Shown one piece after another: positions 23,995 to 34,897 of a stretch of DNA of 64,000 bases. Position numbers and translations under genes: made by a program. Every line of letters begins with the position of its first letter. Positions within the stretch are counted from its first letter, which is position 1. Source of the stretch: Bacillota bacterium (GTDB lineage Bacteria > Bacillota > Sulfobacillia > JAUYEG01); contig JAUYEG010000083.1 of the NCBI GenBank assembly GCA_030691505.1, positions 1 to 64,000 of the forward strand, read 5' to 3'. The notes under the pieces were generated by a model. That model did not search any database. It had not been told where the DNA came from and was given only the letters and a program-made list of their open reading frames with translations.

Positions 23995-25260
23995 ATGGTC
24001 GAAATAGGCCGCCTGCTGGAGATGGTGGCACGGGGGGTCCCGTCGCTGATACTACGTCCGTGGGACTTTCCCTTTTTCTGGCTGCTTGTCGGATTAGTCG
24101 CTCTCCAGTACCGCCGGGTTGCCGAAAACGAGCGACGGCTGTACGGGGTAGCCAAGAACCAGGCGCTGCGCCACGTGCTTGTCGCCATGGGCTACGGCCT
24201 CATCGGGGGGGTCGTCGCCAGCCTGCTTATGGCGTTTCTCGGGGTCAGCCTGAGCGGCACCGGCGTGGTCTGGCTGTTGCCGCTGGCACTGCTGCTGATG
24301 GCCGTAAGCCCACGGCTGATGTGCTTCTCTTACGCAGGCGGCCTCGTGTCGGCCAGCTATCTCCTTTTTGGTTGGCCCAAGGTGCACGTCCCGGCGTTGA
24401 TGGCGCTTGTCGCCGTCCTCCACGTGACGGAGAGCGTGCTCATCTTCCTTCGGGGCTCCTCGTGCGCTACTCCGGTGACGGTTCGGGATGCCGTCGGCGG
24501 GGGAGTCCGCTCAGGGTTTCTCCTGCAGGGATTCTGGCCGCTCCCGTTGCTGATGTTGTTTGTCGTAATCTTACCTCCAGGCGCCGCGCGCGAGGGGTTG
24601 ATGGAGATGCCTTCGTGGTGGCCTCTGGTCGCTCCTCCGGCCGAGCTGGCCGCCCAGCCGGGCGCCGTGTTCACGCTGTTCCCGGTTGCCGCTGTCCTCG
24701 GGTACAGCGATCTCGCGGCCCGCTTCAGCCCGCGTACCAAGGCGAGGCGCAGCGCCGCATTGCTCCTTGGCTACAGTTTCATCCTGCTTGCCCTGGCGGT
24801 GATTTCGTCCACCCGTCCCGAGTTTGTCTGGCTTGCGGCTCTGTGGGGACCGCTGGGACACGAGCTGGTCGTCAAGCAGGGAACGGCCGGCGAGTTTCGC
24901 GAGCGGGGGGCGCTCGCCCCGGCTCCGGACGGCGTCACCGTTTTGGACGTGCTGCCCGGCGGCGGCGCACAGGCCGCCGGGGTCCAGTCCGGTGATGTCC
25001 TATTGGAGGTCGACGGGCAGCCCACGGTGGACCCCTCGTCCGTGGCCTCGGCAATGGGTTGGGGCAACAGGAAGGTAACGCTCGCGATACGGCGCGACGG
25101 GATCCGCCGCGACCTGATCGTCGAGTTGCGCGCAATGGAGCCTGATGGCCCTCCGGTGCTCGGCATCATCCCGCTGCCGCCCGACGGTGTTGCGCCCCAG
25201 CTTGAGGTGCATAACCGGGGTTTCCTGCAGTTGTACCTGCGCCGGCTGCTGCGGCGCTGA
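23995..25260 (+). CDS. MinJ-like multi-pass membrane protein with C-terminal PDZ domain
   Basis: A 421-residue protein with about eight hydrophobic membrane segments between residues 15 and 285, and a C-terminal PDZ domain (about 305-390; [34 protein letters not shown]). In Bacillus subtilis MinJ has this layout, sits next to ctpB and ftsEX, and bridges DivIVA to MinD at the septum and poles. The identification rests on architecture plus neighbourhood, not close sequence match. Start ATG 23995 is four bases after ctpB, so the two are co-translated. Confidence 0.7.
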   Translation: MVEIGRLLEMVARGVPSLILRPWDFPFFWLLVGLVALQYRRVAENERRLYGVAKNQALRHVLVAMGYGLIGGVVASLLMAFLGVSLSGTGVVWLLPLALLLMAVSPRLMCFSYAGGLVSASYLLFGWPKVHVPALMALVAVLHVTESVLIFLRGSSCATPVTVRDAVGGGVRSGFLLQGFWPLPLLMLFVVILPPGAAREGLMEMPSWWPLVAPPAELAAQPGAVFTLFPVAAVLGYSDLAARFSPRTKARRSAALLLGYSFILLALAVISSTRPEFVWLAALWGPLGHELVVKQGTAGEFRERGALAPAPDGVTVLDVLPGGGAQAAGVQSGDVLLEVDGQPTVDPSSVASAMGWGNRKVTLAIRRDGIRRDLIVELRAMEPDGPPVLGIIPLPPDGVAPQLEVHNRGFLQLYLRRLLRR

Positions 25261-25352
25261 GAAGCCTCCGCTGCGCCTCCCCTTGGGTGTTCGCTGAACA
25301 GGCTCGGCTTGCAGTGGGCGTCCCGCTCGCCCTACCGTACATATGTTCGATA

Positions 25353-25361
25353 TGCTATAAT
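25353..25361 (+). promoter_or_regulatory. Extended -10 promoter for uvrB
   Basis: TGCTATAAT (25353-25361) is a perfect extended -10 element with no good -35 box at the right distance. Transcription would begin near 25368, almost at the first ATG of uvrB. Confidence 0.6.
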
Positions 25362-25370
25362 CCGCTTGAC

Positions 25371-27470
25371 ATGCGGGAGGGATGGTCGCTGGCCACTCAG
25401 GACGGTCTTTTCGTTTTGCGCAGTGACTTCGTTCCCGCCGGCGACCAGCCGCGGGCAATAGACGAGTTGGTGGAGGGACTGGACGCCGGGCTCCGCGAGC
25501 AGGTCTTGCTCGGCGTCACCGGATCGGGCAAGACGTTCACCATTGCCAACGTCCTCGCGCGCGCGCAACGGCCGACCCTCGTGATAGCGCATAACAAGAC
25601 TCTTGCGGCGCAGCTCTGCAGCGAGTTTAAGGAGTTCATGCCCGGGTCCGCCGTGGAGTACTTCGTCAGCTACTACGACTACTACCAGCCCGAGGCGTAC
25701 ATCGCGCAGACCGACACCTATATAGAAAAAGACGCGCTCATCAACGACGAGATTGAGAAAATGCGCCACAGCGCGACCATGAGCCTTTTCGAGCGGCGGG
25801 ATACACTCGTGGTCGCGAGCGTCAGCTGCATATTCGGCCTGGGGTCACCCGAGAGCTACAGCACGCTGGTCGTTTCGCTGCGGCTGGGGGCCGAGCGCGA
25901 TCGGGACGAGATCCTCCGCAGGTTGATCGATATCCAGTACCAGCGAAACGACATCGGGTTCGTCCGTGGCACCTTCCGGGTCCGGGGCGATGTGCTGGAG
26001 GTTTTCCCGGCCGGAAACACGGATCGGGCGGTGCGCGTGGAGTTCTTCGGCGACAGGATCGAGCGGATCACCGAGACTGACTCCCTGACCGGGGAGGTGC
26101 TCGCCGAGAGGCGTCACGTCGCCATCTACCCCGCAAGCCACTACGTGATCGCCCCGGAGATGCTGGAGCGGGCGCTGGTGAGCATCGAGGTGGAGCTTGA
26201 GGAACGTCTGACGGAGTTCCGGCGGCAGGGCAAGCTGCTGGAGGCCCAGCGCCTCGAGCAGCGCACCAGATACGACCTGGAGATGCTGCGGGAGGCCGGA
26301 ACCTGTCACGGGATCGAGAACTACTCGCGGCACCTCACCGGGCGCAAGCCGGGGCAGCCGCCCTTCACGCTGTTGGACTTTTTCCCTAAGGACTTCATGT
26401 TGGTGATCGACGAGTCGCACCAGACGATACCGCAGATCCACGCGATGTACGCCGGCGACCGTTCGCGCAAGGACTCTTTGGTTGAGTACGGTTTTCGCCT
26501 GCCCTCGGCATACGATAACCGGCCCCTCACGTTTGCCGAGTTTGAGAGCCGGGTAAACCAGGTCGTCTATGTCTCGGCTACGCCCGGGCCGTATGAGTTG
26601 AGGCGCGCTCAACGGGTCACGGAACAAATCGTCCGGCCGACCGGGCTCATCGACCCGGAGGTTGCGGTGCGCCCGACCCAAGGCCAGATCGAGGATCTGC
26701 TCGGGGAGATCAACGCCCGGGTCGCGGCCCGGGAAAGGGTGCTCATCACGACGCTGACCAAGAAGATGGCCGAGGACCTGGCGGATTACCTGCGGGAGGC
26801 CGGCGTTGCGGTTCGCTACCTGCACTCCGAGATCAAGACCCTTGAGCGCATGGAGATCCTGCGTGACCTGCGGCTGGGCGTGTTTGACGTCCTGGTGGGC
26901 ATCAACCTGTTGCGCGAGGGGCTCGACCTGCCGGAAGTATCGCTGGTGGCGATCCTCGACGCCGACAAGGAAGGATACCTGCGCTCCGAGACCGCCCTGA
27001 TCCAGACGATCGGGAGGGCGGCACGCAATGTGCGCGGCAAGGTCCTTTTCTACGCGGATACCCTCACCGAGTCGATGCGGCGGGCGATTGACGAGACTAA
27101 CCGCAGGCGCGCCCGGCAGACCGATTTTAACGTGGTGCATGGCGTCACGCCGGTGTCGGTGCAGAAGGCGGTACGTGCGGTGGTCGAATCCACCAGAACC
27201 AGCGGCAAGGCCCTGTCGCTGCTGCCGGCGGACCTGGGGCGCATACCGCGCAGGGATATTCCTGACCTTGTCGAGAAGCTAAAGCGCGAGATGGCCGGCG
27301 CAGCGAGCCGCCTTGAGTTTGAGTACGCGGCCGATCTCAGGGACATGCTCTTCGAACTGGAGGAGATGTCGGGGAGCGGCCGGCAGGTCACCCGGCTGGC
27401 AGGCGGCGGCCCCCGTTGGGGCGGCGGCGCCCAGCAGGGCGGCCGCGGACGGGCCCGCGGGCGCGGCTAG
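25371..27470 (+). CDS. uvrB: Excinuclease ABC subunit B
   Basis: UvrB (699 residues from this start) is the helicase-like damage verifier of nucleotide excision repair. Walker A is GVTGSGKT (48-55); the beta-hairpin that clamps DNA is [20 protein letters not shown]; helicase motifs include [17 protein letters not shown] and QTIGRAARN; the UVR domain ([20 protein letters not shown]) that contacts UvrC is near the C-terminus, followed by a Gly/Arg-rich tail. Start is uncertain: ATG 25371 is nearly leaderless, while GGGAGGG (25375-25381) would favour an unusual CTG at 25389. Confidence 0.96.
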   Translation: MREGWSLATQDGLFVLRSDFVPAGDQPRAIDELVEGLDAGLREQVLLGVTGSGKTFTIANVLARAQRPTLVIAHNKTLAAQLCSEFKEFMPGSAVEYFVSYYDYYQPEAYIAQTDTYIEKDALINDEIEKMRHSATMSLFERRDTLVVASVSCIFGLGSPESYSTLVVSLRLGAERDRDEILRRLIDIQYQRNDIGFVRGTFRVRGDVLEVFPAGNTDRAVRVEFFGDRIERITETDSLTGEVLAERRHVAIYPASHYVIAPEMLERALVSIEVELEERLTEFRRQGKLLEAQRLEQRTRYDLEMLREAGTCHGIENYSRHLTGRKPGQPPFTLLDFFPKDFMLVIDESHQTIPQIHAMYAGDRSRKDSLVEYGFRLPSAYDNRPLTFAEFESRVNQVVYVSATPGPYELRRAQRVTEQIVRPTGLIDPEVAVRPTQGQIEDLLGEINARVAARERVLITTLTKKMAEDLADYLREAGVAVRYLHSEIKTLERMEILRDLRLGVFDVLVGINLLREGLDLPEVSLVAILDADKEGYLRSETALIQTIGRAARNVRGKVLFYADTLTESMRRAIDETNRRRARQTDFNVVHGVTPVSVQKAVRAVVESTRTSGKALSLLPADLGRIPRRDIPDLVEKLKREMAGAASRLEFEYAADLRDMLFELEEMSGSGRQVTRLAGGGPRWGGGAQQGGRGRARGRG

Positions 27471-27574
27471 AAACAGGGCCGGGTGCAGGCACCTTTCGGC
27501 GGTTCCATAGGTTCGATCAATGTATCGGGAGGCTAGCGGACGGGGACGGCCGGGCGGCCGCCCCGCGCGTGGAC

Positions 27575-30466
27575 ATGCATAGGCAGAGCATCCTGGTCAA
27601 GGGCGCCAGAGAGCACAACCTCAAGAACATCGATGTTGAGATCCCCCGCAACCAGCTTGTGGTGATCACCGGGCTTTCCGGGTCCGGGAAGTCGTCGCTG
27701 GCTTTTGACACCATCTTCGCCGAGGGGCAGCGGCGCTACGTCGAGTCGCTTTCAACCTACGCGCGCCAGTTCCTGGGCCGGATGGACAAGCCCGACGTGG
27801 ACTACATCGAAGGGCTCTCACCGGCCATATCGATCGACCAGAAGGCGGCCGGACGCAACCCCCGATCCACCGTGGGGACCGTAACCGAGATATACGACTA
27901 TATGAGGCTCCTGTTCGCTCGCATCGGCCGGCCGCACTGCCCGCAGTGCGGCCGCCCCATCGCCCAGCAGACGGTGCAGCAGATGGTTGACTGCCTGATG
28001 GGCCTGCCGCCCGAGACGCAGCTGGTGGTCCTCGCTCCTCTCGTTCGCGGCCGCAAGGGCGAACACGAGAAGATCCTGGAGGAGCTCGCTCGGGACGGTT
28101 TCGTGCGCGCCCGGATTGACGGCACCGTCTACGAACTGGCCGAGGCGCCCAAGCTCGACAAGAACCGCAAGCACACGGTGGAGGCCGTCGTCGATCGCCT
28201 TGTCATGAGGCCGGGACTCGAGAAGCGCCTGGCCGATTCGCTGGAGACCTCGGTCAAGCTGAGCGGCGGCCTCGTCGTCATTGACCTGGGCGACGGGCGC
28301 GAACTCGTATTCTCCCAGAACTACGCCTGTCCCGAGTGCGGCATATCCATCGAGGAACTGACCCCGCGGATGTTTTCGTTCAACAGTCCGTACGGCGCAT
28401 GCCCGTCGTGCAGCGGGCTGGGCACCAACCTTGAGATAGACCCGGATCTGATCATGCCCGACCTGAGCAAGTCGCTGGCCGACGGCGCGGTCGCGCCATG
28501 GAGCAGGAGCTCCACCACGTACTGGCCGCAGTTGCTCGAGGCCGTCGCGGCGCATTTCGGTTTCAGCACCGAGGTGCCGGTAGGGGAATTGACCGAGGAA
28601 CAGCGCCACATCCTGCTCTTCGGAGCTCCGAAGGCCAGAGTCCGGTTTCGCTACGAAAACCCGTGGGGCAGGGTGCGGGTTCACGAGACGGTATTTGAGG
28701 GCGTGGTCCATAACCTGACGAGGCGTTACAAGGAGACCACCTCGGAGGGCGCGCGGCTGGAAATTGAGGAGTTTATGTCGAGCCGGCCGTGTCCGGCCTG
28801 CAAGGGCGCGCGGCTCCGCCCGGAGGCGCTGGCGGTGACCGTGGCGGACCGCTCCATCAGCGAGGTCACCGCGCTGTCGGTGCAGGAGGCGCTGCAGTTC
28901 TTCAGCGGGCTGGAGTTGTCTGAGCGCGATGAAACGATCGCCCGCCAGGTGATCAAGGAGATACTCGAGCGTCTCGGGTTCATGGCCAACGTCGGCCTGG
29001 ACTACCTCACTCTCGACCGTCCCGCGGGCACGCTTGCCGGCGGCGAAGCGCAGCGTATCAGACTGGCCACTCAGGTCGGATCGAGTCTGATGGGCGTGCT
29101 CTACATCCTGGACGAGCCGAGCATCGGGCTGCACCAGCGGGACAACCAGCGGCTGCTGGCGACGCTCAAGCGGTTGCGGGACCTGGGCAACACGGTGATC
29201 GTGGTCGAGCATGATGAGGAAACCATCCTATCCGCGGACCACATCATCGACATCGGGCCGGGGGCGGGAGAGCACGGGGGGCGTCTCGTGGCCAGCGGCA
29301 CGGTGGCCGAGGTGATCGGCTGCCCCGAATCGATCACCGGTCAGTATCTCTGTGGCGCCAGGCGGATACCCATGCGCGCGGCCAGGCGGCCGCTCGGCGA
29401 AAAAGCCCTCACAGTCCGCGGGGCCGCCGAGCACAACCTCAAGGACGTGGATGTTTCCATTCCGCTCAACATGTTCGTCTGCGTCACCGGTGTCTCCGGT
29501 TCCGGCAAGTCCACGCTGGTCAACGACATCATCTACCGGCGCCTGGCGGCCGAACTCAACGGAGCGCGCTCGCGCCCCGGACAGCATCGCGCCCTTGAGG
29601 GCCTGGAGCATCTGGATCGAGTGATCAACGTGGACCAGGCGCCCATAGGGCGGACGCCCCGATCAAATCCGGCGACGTATACCGGGTTGTTTGGCTACAT
29701 ACGTGAGCTGATGGCGCGTACCCCGGAGGCGCGAGTGCGCGGCTACCGTCCGGGGAGGTTCTCGTTTAACGTCCGCGGCGGCAGATGTGAGGCCTGCCGG
29801 GGCGACGGCATCATCAAGATCGAGATGCATTTTCTCCCCGACGTCTACGTGCCGTGCGAGGTGTGTCACGGGAAGAGGTACAATCGGGAGACGCTCGAGG
29901 TACGTTTCAAGGGGAAAAACATCGCCGAGATCCTGGACATGACCGTCGAAGAGGCCTTCGAATTCCTGCGCAACGTACCGAGCTGCCGGCGGAAGCTCGA
30001 GACGCTGCATGACGTCGGTCTCGGGTACATCCGCCTCGGACAGCCGGCAACAACGCTTTCCGGCGGCGAAGCCCAACGTGTCAAGCTCGCCGCGGAGCTC
30101 TCCCGGCGCAGCAACGGGCGGACGCTGTACATCCTCGACGAGCCGACGACGGGCCTGCACCTGGCGGACATCGAGCGCCTCCTGGATGTCCTGCAGCGGC
30201 TGGTCGACGCCGGCGACACCGTGCTGGTGATCGAGCACAACCTGGAGGTTATCAAGACGGCGGACTGGGTCATCGACCTGGGCCCCGAGGGTGGCGACCG
30301 GGGCGGGCTGGTTGTTGGTGAGGGAACGCCGGAGGGGGTTGCGGCCGAGAGCGGTTCCCATACCGCGGCTTTCCTCCGGCCCGTTCTCGCGAGGAGCGGC
30401 CCCGCACTGGCGTCGGCGGAAACCGCATCCCGGGCGTCGGCGGGCGCGGGCGATGCCGGAGCGTGA
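27575..30466 (+). CDS. uvrA: Excinuclease ABC subunit A
   Basis: UvrA (963 residues) is the damage-scanning ABC ATPase of excision repair. The two Walker A motifs are GLSGSGKSS (from 33) and GVSGSGKST (from 639). Signature motifs are [12 protein letters not shown] and [12 protein letters not shown], and the Walker B segments are [11 protein letters not shown] and [11 protein letters not shown]. Zinc motifs CPECGI...CPSC and CEACRGDG...CEVCHG are present. ATG 27575 matches the family start ([19 protein letters not shown]); longer in-frame extensions are rejected. The C-terminus overlaps uvrC by 14 bases. Confidence 0.97.
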   Translation: MHRQSILVKGAREHNLKNIDVEIPRNQLVVITGLSGSGKSSLAFDTIFAEGQRRYVESLSTYARQFLGRMDKPDVDYIEGLSPAISIDQKAAGRNPRSTVGTVTEIYDYMRLLFARIGRPHCPQCGRPIAQQTVQQMVDCLMGLPPETQLVVLAPLVRGRKGEHEKILEELARDGFVRARIDGTVYELAEAPKLDKNRKHTVEAVVDRLVMRPGLEKRLADSLETSVKLSGGLVVIDLGDGRELVFSQNYACPECGISIEELTPRMFSFNSPYGACPSCSGLGTNLEIDPDLIMPDLSKSLADGAVAPWSRSSTTYWPQLLEAVAAHFGFSTEVPVGELTEEQRHILLFGAPKARVRFRYENPWGRVRVHETVFEGVVHNLTRRYKETTSEGARLEIEEFMSSRPCPACKGARLRPEALAVTVADRSISEVTALSVQEALQFFSGLELSERDETIARQVIKEILERLGFMANVGLDYLTLDRPAGTLAGGEAQRIRLATQVGSSLMGVLYILDEPSIGLHQRDNQRLLATLKRLRDLGNTVIVVEHDEETILSADHIIDIGPGAGEHGGRLVASGTVAEVIGCPESITGQYLCGARRIPMRAARRPLGEKALTVRGAAEHNLKDVDVSIPLNMFVCVTGVSGSGKSTLVNDIIYRRLAAELNGARSRPGQHRALEGLEHLDRVINVDQAPIGRTPRSNPATYTGLFGYIRELMARTPEARVRGYRPGRFSFNVRGGRCEACRGDGIIKIEMHFLPDVYVPCEVCHGKRYNRETLEVRFKGKNIAEILDMTVEEAFEFLRNVPSCRRKLETLHDVGLGYIRLGQPATTLSGGEAQRVKLAAELSRRSNGRTLYILDEPTTGLHLADIERLLDVLQRLVDAGDTVLVIEHNLEVIKTADWVIDLGPEGGDRGGLVVGEGTPEGVAAESGSHTAAFLRPVLARSGPALASAETASRASAGAGDAGA

Positions 30467-32345
30467 GGGGCGGCCGCCGGACCTGGCGGCCAAACTGGAG
30501 CTGCTCCCGGACGCGCCTGGTGTCTACCTCTTTCACGATGCAGCGGGCAAGCCGCTCTACGTGGGCAAAGCCCGTTCCCTGCGGCAGCGGGTCCGCTCGT
30601 ACTTCGCCCCGTCGCGCGATCTTGGGCCCCGCAAGGAGAACATGGTCGCGCAGGTCCAGGATGTGGACTACATAGTAACCGCCACGCCGGTCGAGGCCCT
30701 GATCCTTGAGGCCAACCTCATCAAGCGCCATCATCCCAAGTACAACATCACGCTCCGCGACGACAAGCAGTACCCGTACGTTCGGGTGGGCCTCGGCGAG
30801 GACTACCCCGGTGTCACGCTGGTCAGGGCTCGAGGGGCGGATGATGCTAGGTACTTCGGGCCGTACACCCAGAGCCGGGCGCTCCGCGGAACGTTGCAGG
30901 CCCTGCGCAGGGTCTTTCCCTACCGTACGTGCCGGCGTGTTCAGGAGCGGCCCCGAGCGTGCCTTGACCACTTCATTGGGCGTTGCCTGGCGCCTTGCCT
31001 CGGCCGGGTCACACCCGAGGAGTACGGGGAGATGATCAGCCGGCTGATTCTCTTTCTTTCCGGACGCGGGGACGAGGTCTCGGAGCAACTCGAGCAGCGC
31101 ATGCGGACGGCCGCGGGCGAGCTCGCGTTCGAGAGCGCCGCGGCATACCGGGACCAGCTCCGGGCCTTTGGCTCGATCCTCGCGGGGCAGAAGATCGAGT
31201 CAAGTTCCCTGGTTGACCGGGACGTGGTGGCGGTTGCGACCGATCCGGTGGAAGCTTGCGCCCAGGTGTTCTTCTTCCGCCGGGGCAAGCTCGTCGGGCG
31301 CGAGTCGTTCCCGCTGCGCGGGGCCGAACCGGGCCGAGAGGCGGAGGCCATGTCCGCGTTCCTGACCCAGTTCTATTCCGTGGCGGCTGAAACGCCGCGG
31401 GAAGTGCTCCTTTCAACCGACGTGGAGGACCGCGGCCTGGTCGAGGCCTGGCTGACCGGACTGCGCGGCCGCAAGGTCAGTCTCGCCGTTCCGCGGCGCG
31501 GCGAGGGCGCCCGGCTGATGGAAATGGCCCTCCGCAATGCCGGGCTCGCCCTGGAGGAGCGCCGCCGCAGGCGTGGGAGCGAGGACGAAACGGTCCAGGC
31601 GGACCTGATCGCTCTGGCGGATGCGCTCGGGCTGGAGGACTACCCGCAGCGAATCGAGTGCTACGACGTGTCCAACATCAGCGGGCGCGACCCGGCCGCC
31701 TCGATGGTCGTCTTCGAAGGCGGCAAGCCCCGCAAGGAAGACTACCGGCATTTTCGCCTGCGCACAGCGGGGCCTGACGACTACGCCATGATGCGTGAAG
31801 TGCTGCATCGCAGGCTTCGCCACCGCCGGACGGGAACGCAGGGGGCCTCCACCGAGGCCGATTCCTTTGACGTGTTGCCGGACCTGATCATTGTCGACGG
31901 GGGGCGCGGCCACGTCCAGGTTGCGTCCGAGGTCCTGCAAGACGAGGGCTTGGGCACAATCGCGGTCTTTGGACTGGCCAAAGAGCAGGAGATCCTGTAC
32001 CCTCCCGGTGGCGCCCCCCCGGTTGTCATGCCGGCAGGGTCCGGAGCCCTCTTCACACTGATGCGCCTGCGCGATGAGGCGCACCGGTTCGCCCTTGCGT
32101 ATCACCGCAAGCTGCGGGCCCGGCGCAGCCTCAAGTCCGTGCTGGATGGCATTCCGGGGATCGGTCCGGCCCGGCGCACCGCGCTCCTCAAGCATTTCGG
32201 CTCGGGCAAGGCGATCGCGGCAGCCTCGCTGGAGGACCTCGCGGCCGTGTCCGGTCTTACGGCACCGGCGGCCAGGGCCGTCCATGATTGGTTTCATCCC
32301 GCGGACAAACTGAAACCGGTTCCGGATCAGGAGGGGACGGAGTGA
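30453..32345 (+). CDS. uvrC: Excinuclease ABC subunit C
   Basis: UvrC (630 residues) makes both incisions in nucleotide excision repair. The N-terminal GIY-YIG nuclease domain is [20 protein letters not shown], the UVR domain (about residues 205-240) binds UvrB, the central RNase H-like endonuclease domain contains [11 protein letters not shown] and [12 protein letters not shown], and the C-terminal helix-hairpin-helix motifs include [21 protein letters not shown] 30453 lies inside the end of uvrA, indicating translational coupling. The last four bases overlap the ogt start. Confidence 0.97.
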   Translation: MPEREGRPPDLAAKLELLPDAPGVYLFHDAAGKPLYVGKARSLRQRVRSYFAPSRDLGPRKENMVAQVQDVDYIVTATPVEALILEANLIKRHHPKYNITLRDDKQYPYVRVGLGEDYPGVTLVRARGADDARYFGPYTQSRALRGTLQALRRVFPYRTCRRVQERPRACLDHFIGRCLAPCLGRVTPEEYGEMISRLILFLSGRGDEVSEQLEQRMRTAAGELAFESAAAYRDQLRAFGSILAGQKIESSSLVDRDVVAVATDPVEACAQVFFFRRGKLVGRESFPLRGAEPGREAEAMSAFLTQFYSVAAETPREVLLSTDVEDRGLVEAWLTGLRGRKVSLAVPRRGEGARLMEMALRNAGLALEERRRRRGSEDETVQADLIALADALGLEDYPQRIECYDVSNISGRDPAASMVVFEGGKPRKEDYRHFRLRTAGPDDYAMMREVLHRRLRHRRTGTQGASTEADSFDVLPDLIIVDGGRGHVQVASEVLQDEGLGTIAVFGLAKEQEILYPPGGAPPVVMPAGSGALFTLMRLRDEAHRFALAYHRKLRARRSLKSVLDGIPGIGPARRTALLKHFGSGKAIAAASLEDLAAVSGLTAPAARAVHDWFHPADKLKPVPDQEGTE

Positions 32346-32965
32346 GCGGCAATAACAAAGGAAAACGATTTGCCACCAAGACGAAACATCGCTGTTGGGC
32401 CACGGTCTGCGAGACTGGCGGAGGTTACGTCGGGCTGGCCGCAAGCGCCTATGGCCTGGCGGCCAGCACATTGCCGCGGGCGAGCGAGGACGGGGCGCGT
32501 CAGGCCCTGTTTGTCTGCCTCGGGGGGGCGGCTCTGCGCGGGTGGTTTGACGAGCCTGAGTGGCTCACCCCCGCTGAGGGACTCCCCCCGCACCTGGCGG
32601 CGGCACGTGAGGCATTCGCCGCTTCCGGCGGCGAGCTCGTCCGGTGTCTCGGCCGTCTGCAGATTGACCTTCGTCCCCACCCACCGTTTACGGCCAGAGT
32701 CCTGGAGGCCGTTCGCGGTCTCGCCCCCGGCGAGACAAGCACCTACGGGGATGTCGCGCAGAAGGTGGGGGTTGCCGGCGGCGCCCGTGCGGTAGGTCAG
32801 GTGATGTCACACAATCCGCTCGCGCCCGTGGTTCCCTGCCACCGTGTCCTATCGGCAGGCGACCGCATCGGTGGATTCGGCGGCGGTCCCGATATGAAGG
32901 CGCGGATGCTGCGCGGTGAAGGACTTCAGGTTGACGGTGACCGTGTCCGGCGGACGCCGGTGTAG
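32342..32965 (+). CDS. ogt: Methylated-DNA--protein-cysteine methyltransferase
   Basis: A 207-residue suicide alkyltransferase that removes O6-alkyl groups from guanine. The acceptor Cys is C166 in VVPCHRVL; GETSTYGDVAQ and AVGQVMSHNPLAP are the helix-turn-helix and active-site helper segments, and GGFGGG the conserved tail. GTG 32342 overlaps the uvrC stop (GTGA). Clustering with uvrBAC gives one operon covering bulky and alkyl lesions. The N-terminal half is weakly conserved, as is normal for the family. Confidence 0.9.
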   Translation: MSGNNKGKRFATKTKHRCWATVCETGGGYVGLAASAYGLAASTLPRASEDGARQALFVCLGGAALRGWFDEPEWLTPAEGLPPHLAAAREAFAASGGELVRCLGRLQIDLRPHPPFTARVLEAVRGLAPGETSTYGDVAQKVGVAGGARAVGQVMSHNPLAPVVPCHRVLSAGDRIGGFGGGPDMKARMLRGEGLQVDGDRVRRTPV

Positions 32966-33044
32966 TGCGTTCTTTTCCCGTGCGAACGCTCCCGGGCCCG
33001 CCGGTGCGGCCGGCGGTCCGAGCCGCATTTCTATCCCCCCTGTA

Positions 33045-33074
33045 TTGACGTATGTAAAACGGCCACTCTATAAT
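33045..33074 (+). promoter_or_regulatory. Promoter of the envelope-stress island
   Basis: TTGACG (33045-33050), an 18-base spacer and a perfect TATAAT (33069-33074) precede the DUF2089 gene by about 60 bases. A second, weaker pair (TTGATA...TATAAC) overlaps just downstream. Confidence 0.75.
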
Positions 33075-33135
33075 GTTGATAGTGCTTATAACGCTTGTCG
33101 AGGCTGAGGTTTACCTATAGCGGGAGGTGTGATAG

Positions 33136-33516
33136 ATGCGAAGAAGGATGCCGGGACGCTGTCCGGTGTGTGGCGAGACGATGGACGTGACCCGCCTGCA
33201 CTGCCCCACCTGTGACACGGCCCTCGACGGACGCTTTGAGACCTGCCGGTTTTGTCAGCTGTCCGACGAGATGCGGGATTTCGTGGAGATCTTCATTAAG
33301 TCACGCGGCAACATCAAGGAAGTGGAGCGGGCTCTGGGGGTTTCCTATCCGACCGTCCGGGGCCGCCTGGACGCCGTGATCAAGGCTCTCGGATACAGCG
33401 TCGATGCCGCCGGTCCCGAGGAAGACCGCGGCGAGCGGCGGCGCGAGGTCCTCGAACTGCTGAGCAAGGGCGAGATCGGCGCGCAGGAAGCCGCCAATCG
33501 CCTGCGCCAGATCTAG
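33136..33516 (+). CDS. DUF2089 zinc-ribbon helix-turn-helix regulator
   Basis: A 126-residue putative DNA-binding protein. An N-terminal zinc ribbon carries CPVCGETM, CPTCDTAL and CRFC, followed by a helix-turn-helix region (FIKSRGNIKEVERALGVSY; PTVRGRLDAVIKALGY). The C-terminal helix VLELLSKGEIGAQEAANRL resembles the N-terminal helices of the next two proteins. DUF2089 proteins usually sit beside DUF4097 and yvl-like envelope genes and are presumed regulators. It lies first in the operon, 21 bases before the next gene. The ligand or signal is unknown. Confidence 0.85.
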   Translation: MRRRMPGRCPVCGETMDVTRLHCPTCDTALDGRFETCRFCQLSDEMRDFVEIFIKSRGNIKEVERALGVSYPTVRGRLDAVIKALGYSVDAAGPEEDRGERRREVLELLSKGEIGAQEAANRLRQI

Positions 33517-33537
33517 CCAAGCCGAGGAGGAGGCGCT

Positions 33538-34851
33538 ATGAGCGGCGACGAGACCCCGGACCGCGAGGAGCAGATCCGCAAGATCTTGGCGATGGTCGAG
33601 GGTGGCACCCTCAGCCCCGCCGAGGCCGACGAGTTCCTCGCGGCACTGCAGGAGCGCGAACCTGGCGCGGTGCCCCCGCCATCCGCGTCCGCCGGCAGGC
33701 CCTTGCGCGCCACCCGTCCTTTCCCCTCAGCTCCCTCGCGGCCCCGGACTGTCGCGGAGCCTGAACCCGTCGGCCGCTCGGCGTCCGCGGAGCTCAGGCG
33801 TCTGGGCCGCGAGGCCCGACGCATGGCCCACGAGGCCCGGCGCGCGGCGCGGCGTGACCTGCGAGACGCGATGCGCGAGGCCAAGTACGAGATTGAGCGG
33901 GCCATGCGTCTTTCCCTGGATGAGTCGGCCCGTGCGGTGCGCGAGGTCGAGGCCGAGCTGAGAGGCATTTTTGGGGAGGGCGGCGGCGCGCGGGCGCAGC
34001 GTCCCGGGGGACGCTGGCTAAGTCACCTTACGGGGTTGGAGATGACCCGCGACAGGGTCAAGGTCACATCCCCTGTGCATCTCCAGCACGAGCTTTCAGA
34101 GGGCGCCAGGGTCACGATCCGCAACACCAACGGTGACGTGCATGTCCGTGGTTGGGACCAGACGCGGCTTGAGGTTCGGGGCGACAGGACTGCGTGGGGC
34201 CTTGACCGCGAGGCGGCCCAGGACAGGGCGGAGTCGCTGGCGGTCGAGGTATCGCGCCGCAACGGTGAGGTAATCGTCGAGGCGAGGCCGCCGGTGCCGG
34301 CCGGAGTTGGGGTGCTTAACATGCAGCGGATGCGCGCCGACCTCGTGGTCATGGTTCCTGCTCAGGCAGCCGTCGAGATTGTCACCAGGAGCGGTGACGT
34401 TACCGTTGTGGAGCACAGGGGGGCTCTCGCCGTCAACACGTCAAGTGGGGATGTCACTCTCACGGGACCTGAGGGCACGGTGAAGGCCGAGACCGTCTCG
34501 GGCGAAATCCGCGTTGGCTCGGGACCGGTCAGAGAGCTCGAACTCGTCAGCGTTTCAGGCAACATTTCCACGGACCTCTCGCCTGTGCCCGGTGGTGAGT
34601 ACGGGTTGCGCAGCGCGAGCGGCGACGTCACAGTCCGCGTCCAACCTGGCCGGGCCCTCCGCTACGAGGCTGAAACCGTCAAGGGCGACCTGCATGTCCA
34701 GCTTGGCGGCAGGCTGCTGGCTCGCGAGCGGGGACGTATTGCCGGCGAGGTGGCCCCGGCGGGGAGCGAGGGGAAAGACGGCCAGGACATGCCTGAGTCC
34801 GCCGCCGTCCTCAAATTGGCAACCATCAGCGGCGACGTTTTCGTATCTTGA
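33538..34851 (+). CDS. DUF4097 beta-repeat protein A (YvlB-like)
   Basis: A 437-residue protein with three parts. The N-terminal helical module (residues ~8-40, IRKILAMVEGGTLSPAEA) is followed by a long Arg/Ala/Glu-rich predicted coiled coil (~80-145), then a DUF4097 beta-repeat domain with recurring SGDV/SGEI/SGNI turns (TSSGDVTL, SGEIRVG, SASGDVTVRV). No signal peptide or membrane segment is visible. Bacillus YvlB belongs to the same family and is induced by cell-envelope stress. Molecular function is unknown. ATG 33538 follows GAGGAGGAGG. Confidence 0.75.
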   Translation: MSGDETPDREEQIRKILAMVEGGTLSPAEADEFLAALQEREPGAVPPPSASAGRPLRATRPFPSAPSRPRTVAEPEPVGRSASAELRRLGREARRMAHEARRAARRDLRDAMREAKYEIERAMRLSLDESARAVREVEAELRGIFGEGGGARAQRPGGRWLSHLTGLEMTRDRVKVTSPVHLQHELSEGARVTIRNTNGDVHVRGWDQTRLEVRGDRTAWGLDREAAQDRAESLAVEVSRRNGEVIVEARPPVPAGVGVLNMQRMRADLVVMVPAQAAVEIVTRSGDVTVVEHRGALAVNTSSGDVTLTGPEGTVKAETVSGEIRVGSGPVRELELVSVSGNISTDLSPVPGGEYGLRSASGDVTVRVQPGRALRYEAETVKGDLHVQLGGRLLARERGRIAGEVAPAGSEGKDGQDMPESAAVLKLATISGDVFVS

Positions 34852-34897
34852 ACGCTTAATGCTTGGCCGCGAGCAGCGGCCGAGGGAGGAACGCGCG

